Assembly: GCF_003863355.1 (NCBI RefSeq)
Contig: NZ_QQWG01000008.1
Span: forward strand, 62,001 to 126,000
Reading direction: 5' to 3'
DNA: 64,000 nt
Source: Ancylomarina euxina
GTDB lineage: Bacteria > Bacteroidota > Bacteroidia > Bacteroidales > Marinifilaceae
Position numbers and translations under genes: made by a program. The notes under the pieces are model-generated. The model searched no databases. It was not told where the DNA came from and saw only the letters and a program-made list of their open reading frames with translations. How positions within the stretch are numbered: the stretch's first letter is position 1; the number at the start of each line of letters is the position of its first letter. This document shows positions 37,640 through 45,064 of this stretch, piece after piece.

Positions 37640-37697
37640 ATCCTTTTTTTTAAAGGAAGACTATATCTCAAACCTCACACTATTTTTTTTTAATATA

Positions 37698-37910
37698 TTA
37701 ATTCATACCTCCATCATCATCAAATGATTTTTTAATAAAATCGCAAGAAATATTTTTCCCACTTGTACAACAAGAATCACCTGTAAAACATTGATCACAA
37801 CATAAGAATCCTGTACAATTTCTTCTTGAAGAAAGACCTCCTTGAATTTCTTCTTGCTCAGAATCAGTTAAATTTGAAATAATTGTTTTCTTTAATGATA
37901 ATTTTTTCAT
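37698..37910 (-). CDS. Lanthipeptide precursor 2
   Basis: A 70-residue precursor starting at the ATG at 37,910 (MKKLSLKK), matching its two sisters; a longer frame reaching 37,955 is not used. The leader is identical to precursor 1 up to EIQGG. The core begins LSSRRNCTGFLCC, continues with FTGDSCCTSGKN and ends SFDDDGGMN. It has seven Cys. Its tail is shared with precursor 3, so it looks like a mosaic of the other two. Upstream untranslated DNA is also near-identical, showing tandem duplication of the whole unit. Confidence 0.9.
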   Translation of the reverse strand: MKKLSLKKTIISNLTDSEQEEIQGGLSSRRNCTGFLCCDQCFTGDSCCTSGKNISCDFIKKSFDDDGGMN

Positions 37911-37972
37911 ATCTCTTTTTTTTTTTAAAGGGAGACTATATCTCAAGCCTCCCATTAATTTATTAAAATATA

Positions 37973-38182
37973 TTAATTCATACCCCCGTCTTCATCAAAT
38001 GCTCTTTTAATAATATCGCAAGAATTGATATATTTACTAGTACAACAAGTATCTGAAAAACTAGGATCGCAACACATGAAACCTGTACAATTTCTTCTTG
38101 ATGAGATACCTCCTTGAATTTCTTCTTGCTCAGAATCAGTTAAATTTGAAATGACGGTTTTCTTTAATGATAATTTTTTCAT
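37973..38182 (-). CDS. Lanthipeptide precursor 3
   Basis: A 69-residue precursor, first in the operon. The leader MKKLSLKKTVISNLTDSEQE plus EIQGG differs from the others by one residue. The core starts ISSRRNCTGFMCC, then SDTCCTSKY, and ends AFDEDGGMN, with six Cys. It is preceded by the promoter at 38,246. The position of the CCTS block and the acidic GGMN tail match precursor 2. Confidence 0.9.
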   Translation of the reverse strand: MKKLSLKKTVISNLTDSEQEEIQGGISSRRNCTGFMCCDPSFSDTCCTSKYINSCDIIKRAFDEDGGMN

Positions 38183-38516
38183 GATTATTTATTCTTTTTA
38201 AAATGTTTAACATATCACAACACTGCAGTAGTCATGTTTATTTAACAAAACTAACAAATCTCATCTCATACAAATCATAACTTTTAAGCAAATGACAAAT
38301 GGTACGACAACACACATGAGTGGTTAAAAAAAGTTACATTTTAACCATGTATAAATTTCAGTGGAAAATTAATCGTGTAGTTATTAGGATTTCTAATTCA
38401 ATAGCTCCTTTTGACTTCTCATATTACTTACACTTGGTGTAATAAAAAAACTTTCAGTATTTCAACACTAACTGCATCAAAAAACACACAACACAAATAA
38501 AACAAAATACTATACA
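38183..38516. other. Intergenic region, 334 bp, upstream of the precursor genes
   Basis: It holds the precursor promoter and no additional precursor-like ORF. The 38,300-38,500 part is AT-rich with no clear structure. Confidence 0.5.
38246..38273 (-). promoter_or_regulatory. Promoter of the lanthipeptide precursor operon
   Basis: On the minus strand TTG (38271-38273), a 17-nt spacer and TAGTTTTG (38246-38253). The leader to the first precursor ATG would be about 57 nt. Confidence 0.6.
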
Positions 38517-38879
38517 CTAATTAGAATAAAAGCTAATCCATTGCTTTAAGAAATCTTGCTTTCTGCGCCTTGACACTACAATCTCACTGTTATTTAACAA
38601 TAAAACACAACATTTACTTGACAAAAATTCTTCTGCATACAAAAGATTAATCACAGTAGTTCTGTTTACTCTATAAAAAAAATCTTGAGAAAAGCTTTTA
38701 GCCAAATCAGAAAGGGTACTAGAAGATTCAATTTTGTCATCATTATTCAAATAAATTTCGGAATATTTATCACTAGATTTCATATATATTACATCTTCAG
38801 TCTTGATTTTTTTTATTCCTTTCCAAGTAGAAATAAATACAATATTTGAAAATTCACTACTAACTTTATTATTCATCAC
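38517..38879 (-). CDS. Stand-alone LytTR DNA-binding regulator
   Basis: A 120-residue protein that is almost entirely a LytTR domain: IKKIKTEDVIYMKSSDKYSE, then the conserved FYRVNRTTVINLLY and IVVSRRRKQDFLKQW. It has no receiver or membrane part. LytTR regulators often control bacteriocin loci, binding imperfect direct repeats upstream of promoters. Its place between the precursor genes and the S41 peptidase makes it the likely cluster regulator. How it senses a signal is not apparent. Confidence 0.85.
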   Translation of the reverse strand: MMNNKVSSEFSNIVFISTWKGIKKIKTEDVIYMKSSDKYSEIYLNNDDKIESSSTLSDLAKSFSQDFFYRVNRTTVINLLYAEEFLSSKCCVLLLNNSEIVVSRRRKQDFLKQWISFYSN

Positions 38880-38943
38880 ACATAACAGACTTTAAAAACA
38901 TTTACAATATTCTATTGTATCTACGATAACATATAAATAATTA

Positions 38944-40659
38944 TCAATCCATATTGATTAATTCAATAGCTTTTTCTATCAACTCATCTTTACCTGCACG
39001 AATTCCCTCAATAGTTGGTTTAATTCTAACATCTGGGATAATACCAACTTGCTGACATTCCTTCCCATTAGGATATGTTATTCTGATACTTGAAAACCAT
39101 GTTTGAATATTTCCTGGGAGAATCATTGACACGATATCACCATCTGCTCCTGAAGTTGTACTTCCAATAATTGTTGTATTAGGTCCTAATTGAAGAGCCA
39201 TTGCAGTATATTCGGCAAAACTATGAGTTTCTGAATTTATCAAAATCATGACCTTACCCTTATAATAATTTTGTTTACTTCCTCCAACGTATGTAAGCAT
39301 GCTTGAAGTAAAGTAACCTGGATTTTTAGCATTACTCCAAGAACATCTGGCAAACGCTTTTCTATCACAAACAATCAGGTTTCCAAGTTTATTTATAAGA
39401 TTATCCCCCGGATAACATCTCAAATCAACAATAACACCTTTTTTAGATAAAATTTCTTTTGAAATCAACTCTAATTGTCCTGGTTTAAGAGAACCCGTAT
39501 TAATATATGCAATACTATCATCAAATAGTTTATTCGTATTATCTATTTTTTGAACTATACCTGGTCGATATTTTATGGTATGAATTTCTTCAATAAAAGA
39601 ACCATTATCAGTATCCAATTTCAAGTTTATTTTAGACTTATTACTTCTTAATAATAACGCAGTAACATCTGCTATCATCCTAGAATCATTTGAAGCTGGA
39701 CAATATTTAATTTTATTTTTAATTAACTCTGCAACATCTTCATAATCGATCTGAGTTATAATATCACCAACATTTATATTATATATTTGATAATTATCTG
39801 GGATACCTGTTACAACAGGAACATTTTCAATCATCTCAATTCTTAATGGTGCAATAAATTCACCAAAAAAAGTATTAATAGTTTTATCAAAAGGCGAAAT
39901 AGTGGAATGCGTGTCATTTAATTCTCCAAATAGACTCAACATCGTTAGCTTATAGGTTAATTCATCATCGCATTTAACTATTTTTGGTATGTATTGAATA
40001 AATATTTCGTCCCAATCCTTCTTAAGAAGGTGTTTGTAAGCAAAAAAATACTCAACATAATTCCAATATCGAAACAAGGATAATATCTTCATACTTGCAT
40101 CAGTATAATCTATATTTGGATATTTTACTTCATTTATAAATTGGATTCTTTTCTTTTTAGATAAAGAAACGTAATGAGAATTCCTCTTCCTTTTCTTTTG
40201 CATTAAATAATCAAGTTCATTCATAAGCGTTGAATCCTGAAATGAATCCTCACGAAACCAATCTGTGACCCCTTGGTTTTTATCACATCTTTTATATTTA
40301 TTTTCTGATTCTTTATTTCCAACATTTTGTACCCACTCTAGAATTTCGTTATCAAAATCATCTTGAAAAACCAATTCAATTTTCATAAGTAATTCTTGAT
40401 CCCAATCAATCTTACCACTCCTAACAAAAGGATGATAGTATTTTAAAAAACCCCATAATTTACCCAACTTAAACAATCGATTAATATTAATCTCGTTAAA
40501 TTCAAAATCTGATCCATTAAGGGTAATAGATTGTTTTTCACATTTTCTATTTTCAGAATTAAACTTTTCATTAATCTCCTTTGAATTAGCTATAGTATTG
40601 AATGCAATTAACATTACAATAATTAGCAATAAAGATTTCATCTTTCTTAAATTTTTCAT
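38944..40659 (-). CDS. S41-family (C-terminal-processing/tricorn-like) peptidase
   Basis: A 571-residue exported protein with a signal peptide (MKSLLLIIVMLIAFNTIANS). A long helical N-terminal region (about 50-290) precedes a PDZ-like segment (VPVVTGIPDNYQIYNINVGD). The S41 peptidase core has GSLKPGQ, GVIVDLRCYPGD and the nucleophile region INSETHSFAEYTAMAL. No Lys is visible at the usual dyad position after IIGSTTSGADGD, so a tricorn-like triad or altered activity is possible. Linked to a lanthipeptide cluster it may process exported peptides or give immunity; both are guesses. Confidence 0.75.
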   Translation of the reverse strand: MKNLRKMKSLLLIIVMLIAFNTIANSKEINEKFNSENRKCEKQSITLNGSDFEFNEININRLFKLGKLWGFLKYYHPFVRSGKIDWDQELLMKIELVFQDDFDNEILEWVQNVGNKESENKYKRCDKNQGVTDWFREDSFQDSTLMNELDYLMQKKRKRNSHYVSLSKKKRIQFINEVKYPNIDYTDASMKILSLFRYWNYVEYFFAYKHLLKKDWDEIFIQYIPKIVKCDDELTYKLTMLSLFGELNDTHSTISPFDKTINTFFGEFIAPLRIEMIENVPVVTGIPDNYQIYNINVGDIITQIDYEDVAELIKNKIKYCPASNDSRMIADVTALLLRSNKSKINLKLDTDNGSFIEEIHTIKYRPGIVQKIDNTNKLFDDSIAYINTGSLKPGQLELISKEILSKKGVIVDLRCYPGDNLINKLGNLIVCDRKAFARCSWSNAKNPGYFTSSMLTYVGGSKQNYYKGKVMILINSETHSFAEYTAMALQLGPNTTIIGSTTSGADGDIVSMILPGNIQTWFSSIRITYPNGKECQQVGIIPDVRIKPTIEGIRAGKDELIEKAIELINMD

Positions 40660-41158
<499 letters not shown>

Positions 41159-41397
41159 TTACAGTAGGTCATCTAATGACCCACTGTTTAATTTAAAATC
41201 ATTATTAACAGTATAGCTTTTTCTGTATTTACAAAATTGAATATCATGACCAACATTCCGCAAGCATTTTATCATTCTTTTAACCGAACTTTCTGATATT
41301 TTAAATCGTTTCGACAATTGTTTTACAGTCCAGATCTTTTATTTTTCGATAAATAAATAAACGAATAACAGTTTATTAAAAATTCTTCATTAGACAT
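41159..41397 (-). pseudogene. Frameshifted HTH regulator remnant
   Basis: On the minus strand a frame from the ATG at 41,397 gives MSNEEFLINCYSFIYLSKNK. A shifted frame then continues TVKQLSKRFKISESSVKRMI and RKSYTV to a stop at 41,159. Together they match the small HTH_11-type Bacteroidetes regulators (LK-N-x-G-x-PKELAEKLGVSERTV-like). The length is one base short of a whole number of codons, consistent with a single deletion near 41,330. It may once have regulated the lanthipeptide or defence cargo. Confidence 0.65.
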
Positions 41398-41850
41398 ACA
41401 CCAGCTCACATAAACGGATACAAAACACACATTAGATACAACTAAATATTAACAACCAACTAATTCACTTCTCTCAAGTGCATTTTTATGTTTATTGCTT
41501 ACATACACAGTATGTATTTAAACTTGACATCTATTTATTCCTTTTAAAAACGAAAAGTAACCCAACATATTTGTTTTTTTATTAACAATAAAACTAACAC
41601 GCTACAAGTCAGCAGTTTGACATATAAATATTTACGTAATAAAAAAAAATCACAACATAATAACACACTACCCTTTGCTTAAAATTCAGTAAACACTAAA
41701 GCCTATAACACCTACTTTAATTATGAAAGAGAATTGATTTGAATGTTTGTACAGAGAACGTATAAACTGTTCATAATTAATTTTTATTTTCGAACTTTAA
41801 ACTAAAATCTATCAACTTAAAAGAAGACATACTTTGACAATCCTGAAAAA
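41398..41850. other. Intergenic region, no gene
   Basis: AT-rich. It contains a palindrome TACATAC-ACA-GTATGTA at 41,500-41,516. No ORF with coding character was seen. Confidence 0.5.
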
Positions 41851-42099
41851 TGAGTTTTGTTATGCGATGGCATTCTTCAGTTAGGTTAGCTGAATAAACT
41901 TGTTCATAAACGATCTTATGCAGTATGCTACAAAGCCCTCCCTTCTATTTTTTCGGCTCTTAGAGAGTCTGTTTTGATATAATGGTGGTAAATCATCAAC
42001 GAGTTGATGATTGGCGTTGAACATCTCCTTAGAACATTCATTGGCGAATACCATGAAGTTATTTAGGACTGGTACACTGCCTCCTTGCCCAAAATGCAA
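41851..42099 (-). pseudogene. Truncated, frameshifted copy of the 195-residue element protein
   Basis: Bases 41,851-42,073 are homologous to 51,033-51,256, by eye about three quarters identical and one base shorter. Encoded pieces such as NANHQLVDDLPPLYQNRLSK match NANHQLVETLPPLYQNILSK of the full gene. After RREGF the frame shifts. The homologous reading (EQVYSANLTEECHRIT) continues in another frame. About 130 N-terminal codons are missing. It lies at the left border of the defence island. Confidence 0.8.
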
Positions 42100-42122
42100 T
42101 CACACAGAGTTTAGACCATAGT

Positions 42123-42162
42123 AAAATAATAGCTCATGTTTTCATGGGCTATTATTTTTTTT
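42123..42162 (+). terminator. Terminator-like hairpin before the Cys-rich protein gene
   Basis: The arms AAAATAATAGCTCATG and CATGGGCTATTATTTT (one G-U) with a 4-nt loop run into a T8 run, ending 37 bp before the ATG at 42,200. It ends upstream transcription or acts as an attenuator. Confidence 0.7.
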
Positions 42163-42199
42163 AAAAGGTTAATTGACTAGACCTGAAACTTGGTCAAGA

Positions 42200-42418
42200 A
42201 TGGTAAATTTTATAAAAATACCAAGATATTACGTAAATAGAAATGAACAGCCTAATGGAGATCATGAGGTGCATAAAGAGGGATGCAATTGGATGCCTTC
42301 CAATAAAATTGATTTGGGTATATTTTCAAATTGTTCATCTGCTGTAACAGCAGCAAAGAAACATTATACTACAGCTGACGGGTGTGTACATTGCTGTGAG
42401 GCTTGTCATACTAGTTGA
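42200..42418 (+). CDS. Small Cys/His-rich protein, putative zinc binder
   Basis: A 72-residue protein from the ATG at 42,200 (MVNFIKIPRYYVNRNEQPNG); an earlier in-frame TTG is less likely. It has DHEVHKEGCNWMP, LGIFSNCSSAVTAAKKHY and the end DGCVHCCEACHTS. The pattern (His, Cys, then CxxCCxxCH) suggests a zinc site. I recall similar small proteins scattered across many bacteria, with no known function. It is isolated between a terminator hairpin and a four-armed hairpin tail, beside the Septu genes, so it may be defence cargo. Confidence 0.65.
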   Translation: MVNFIKIPRYYVNRNEQPNGDHEVHKEGCNWMPSNKIDLGIFSNCSSAVTAAKKHYTTADGCVHCCEACHTS

Positions 42419-42440
42419 TAAAAGGTAGTATAAATAAACG

Positions 42441-42514
42441 CTGACAGGTGCAAAAGTACACTGTCAGGTTGAAAAACAAATCCTGTCAAGAGATGAATAC
42501 CTGACAGGATTTTT
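42441..42514 (+). terminator. Terminator with alternative pairings
   Basis: Four segments share one stem sequence: CTGACAGG (42441), CTGTCAGG (42462), TCCTGTCA (42481) and CTGACAGG (42501). Segments 1:2 and 3:4 can form two hairpins, the second followed by T5. Segments 1:3 and 2:4 can pair instead. Confidence 0.65.
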
Positions 42515-42652
42515 ATCTAGATTATAAATTTTAATATTTTTTCTTATTAAATCATATTAGAGGTTGGCTCATATTTTATTCATACTATCACTTGAAGTAA
42601 GAGAACCAAAGGGATTAGAAATTTGCGGGAATATGGTTTTCTGCATGCGCAG

Positions 42653-42675
42653 AGTACGAGATACAATCTCGCACT
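42653..42675. repeat. REP-like palindrome beside ptuB
   Basis: AGT-a-CGAGAT-ACA-ATCTCG-c-ACT. It lies between the Cys-rich gene and ptuB. Similar small palindromes with 3-nt loops occur at 44,764-44,806 and 50,406-50,432. Confidence 0.5.
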
Positions 42676-42693
42676 GGCAGATGTATATCTAAT

Positions 42694-43389
42694 TTAATTA
42701 TTACCGGGATTCAAAATATTCTGAAAGTAGGCTTGATTTGTTCCTGGGAAAGCAAGAATTAATACTCTTTGCACTTCAGGATAAGCAGAAAAAGCATGCA
42801 TCCAGATGGACCAGAAGCCATTGTCCCTAACTTTTGAAACTAATAAATCCCTATAAAGAGTTTTATCCTGACAATTTGCATATGCAGAAGCGAATTTAGT
42901 AGATTCCATTAATGCTTGAATACGATGCTCTTGTCTTCTATCAGAAGCTTCCTGCCATCGTACTGTCCCTTTCTTAGGTGTTGGGTTATCTAGCCCTACC
43001 AAGGCGATTGTGGCATTCACTCTTACTTGATCTGCTTGAGATAAAGTATTTATAACAGATACTAAACCATTACTATTGTAATCGAAAAATTCGAATGAAT
43101 TATCTTGATCAGACCAAATAAAGTCATTTAAGACTACTGGTTTATCTCCCTTGGTTGAATTACAATTAGTACATCCCAAGAGAAAGTTATGCCAATCCAA
43201 CCTCAGACCTGGATTTGTTGCTTTGGGTTTAACATGTTCTACGGCCAGATTGGCAACCAATTTTCTTTCGCAATAGGAACAATACTCTCCTATTCGATCA
43301 ATAAGATAGCGCCTAGCTCTAGAATATTCTTTAAATATGATATCTACACCCTTTTCTTGCGGAACGTTTCCTTTATCTACAGGTCTCAT
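42694..43389 (-). CDS. Septu HNH endonuclease PtuB-like
   Basis: A 231-residue HNH nuclease. The zinc and catalytic pattern is complete: Cys37-x2-Cys40 (EYCSYCE), His52 (VEHVKPK), His67 (LDWHNFLLGC), and Cys73-x2-Cys76 followed by NSTKGDK. This form accompanies the PtuA ATPase in Septu defence and some retron systems. It starts immediately after the PtuA stop (TAAATG), so the two are translated together. It should cut nucleic acid when PtuA senses infection. No reverse transcriptase is nearby, which favours plain Septu over a retron. Confidence 0.85.
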   Translation of the reverse strand: MRPVDKGNVPQEKGVDIIFKEYSRARRYLIDRIGEYCSYCERKLVANLAVEHVKPKATNPGLRLDWHNFLLGCTNCNSTKGDKPVVLNDFIWSDQDNSFEFFDYNSNGLVSVINTLSQADQVRVNATIALVGLDNPTPKKGTVRWQEASDRRQEHRIQALMESTKFASAYANCQDKTLYRDLLVSKVRDNGFWSIWMHAFSAYPEVQRVLILAFPGTNQAYFQNILNPGNN

Positions 43390-44652
43390 TTATTTTCCAA
43401 ATTTTGCTAAACGCTCCAATTGTAGCTTGGCTTTGAAGACAGGATCGGTTGTTTTATCTATTAACTGTTCTAATTGCTCGAAAACTAAATCGTCAGGTTC
43501 ATTTTCCAGAAGTTTCATGTAGTCGTATGCAATTTTTTCTTCCTTGGAAAACTTATCACTATATTCATTTTCTACCCCCATAAAAATAGCATTATCCTCT
43601 AAACTAAGATTATCAGGCTCTTCAGCAGGGACATTACCATCCAAATTAATTAATTCATCCGCTTTTAGTGATTGAACAATAAATGGAGAGTGAGTAGTTA
43701 CGATAAATTGAATTTTTGGGAATGCCTTTTTCAAGTCCCCAACAATAGTTCGTTGCCATTTGGGATGAAGGTATAAATCCATTTCATCGATTAGAACAAT
43801 TCCTGACGTTTTTACAACAGCATCTTCACCCCAATGAGGATTTAAGGTAATAGCACGATATGCTATATCCATTACAAGTGCAGCTATGGCCTTATAACCC
43901 GAACTTAAATAACTTAATGGGGTCCAGCTTCCATCAGGAAATTTTCCAACGACCTCATCAATTTTTAAGTTGTATTGTACACTTTCCCAATCAGTAATCA
44001 TGCTAGCAAGAGTGTTGGTAAAAGCCGTATACAGTTGAGAATCTTGAACCAATGTTTCATCTTGTATTTGCTGCAGAACAGCAGTTTGTGCATTTTTAAA
44101 CCATTGCGAGGCTTTTTGATGCATGGTACGAGGATCCAAAGCATTTTTATAGCCATCTAAACGAGATTTTGTTTTACTAATTCTCTGCTTTTCATACAAC
44201 ATATTGCTGGCTCTTCCAATACCATAATAGGCTAATAAAGGAAGATCTTCTTCCTCACCTGCTCTTACTTTTTGAGTTAAAACTCTAGCTTTCTCAATTA
44301 GATCTATGGCATTTTTATATGATGTAGAACCTCCTGTTGCTTTATTTGTATCTCTAAACCATGAATATTCCAAACCTTGTAGATTGTGTTCTACATCCAT
44401 TCGAAAAGGCAATTGAATTTCGCTACTATTAGGAGCCACAAAAACTCTTCTTTTATCAGCAGCACTGATAGGATAAGTTGATATACCATCAACCCCAAGA
44501 AAAAAAGTACCCATCGCGAAAGCCAAAGCATCGAGAATAGTTGTTTTTCCAGCTCCATTTTCTCCAATCAATACCGTAAGATTTGGATTAAATAAAAAAC
44601 TTTCATTTTCTATACTCCTAAAGTTCTTTAATGTAATTCGATTAATTTTCAT
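43390..44652 (-). CDS. Septu ATPase PtuA-like (SMC/OLD-type AAA)
   Basis: A 420-residue ATPase. It opens MKINRITLKNFRSIENESF and has Walker A GENGAGKTT (about residues 30-38). The ABC-type signature region is SYLSSGYKAIAALVMDIAYR. Walker B and the D-loop are GIVLIDEMDLYLHPKWQ, and the switch His is in FIVTTHSPFIVQS. A long helical insert separates the halves. With the PtuB HNH gene directly downstream this is the two-gene Septu arrangement. It should oligomerise with PtuB and hold the nuclease inactive until nucleotide levels or phage signals change. Confidence 0.85.
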   Translation of the reverse strand: MKINRITLKNFRSIENESFLFNPNLTVLIGENGAGKTTILDALAFAMGTFFLGVDGISTYPISAADKRRVFVAPNSSEIQLPFRMDVEHNLQGLEYSWFRDTNKATGGSTSYKNAIDLIEKARVLTQKVRAGEEEDLPLLAYYGIGRASNMLYEKQRISKTKSRLDGYKNALDPRTMHQKASQWFKNAQTAVLQQIQDETLVQDSQLYTAFTNTLASMITDWESVQYNLKIDEVVGKFPDGSWTPLSYLSSGYKAIAALVMDIAYRAITLNPHWGEDAVVKTSGIVLIDEMDLYLHPKWQRTIVGDLKKAFPKIQFIVTTHSPFIVQSLKADELINLDGNVPAEEPDNLSLEDNAIFMGVENEYSDKFSKEEKIAYDYMKLLENEPDDLVFEQLEQLIDKTTDPVFKAKLQLERLAKFGK

Positions 44653-45064
44653 TGGTCTACTTTGAATTTAACTCAAAGATATAAATTTAATTGTATTTTA
44701 CTTTTGGCTCAGGAGCCATTGGAGTTTCGACATTTCGTCTACGCTTAATGCAGAGCAAAAAAAGGATTGAAAATCCGAAACTCATGCCCCATAGATTACA
44801 AATCTACAGGAACAGGGGTAATTCTAATTATTAAGGAAACAAATATTCATAATATCTGCTTCAAACTAAATATTATATTATTAAATAATAAGGATAAGAT
44901 ATTCGTATAAATCACAAATTTAATTTTACTTTTAGTTTTTGTAATTTACTTCTGGGATCTAAATCGTATCAGGCTTATGATTAGAGATTTGGTTCATATA
45001 TTTTAAGAAGTAAAATATTGATTATTTAGAATAATTGACTTTCATTTTAAAGATTGTGGGATTG
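44653..45064. other. Intergenic region between divergent defence operons
   Basis: 412 bp. Bases 44,700-44,825 form nested palindromes (listed separately). The remainder is AT-rich and presumably holds both promoters; none matches TAnnTTTG clearly. Confidence 0.5.
44722..44817. repeat. REP-like nested palindromes between ptuA and the methylase gene
   Basis: GAGTTTCG (44722-44729) pairs with CGAAACTC (44776-44783). Inside or beside these are GGATT-GAA-AATCC (44764-44776) and TAGATT-ACA-AATCTA (44792-44806), the latter flanked by CCCC and GGGG. The style is that of repetitive extragenic palindromes. Confidence 0.5.

Noticed and set aside
37911-37955. N-terminal extension of lanthipeptide precursor 2
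   Set aside because: The 15 extra residues come from the untranslated gap; the sister precursors start at MKKLSLKK.
42694-44652. Retron (reverse transcriptase with ATPase/HNH effector)
   Set aside because: The ATPase/HNH pair is of the type found in some retrons, but no reverse transcriptase gene or msr-msd-like RNA was found next to it.
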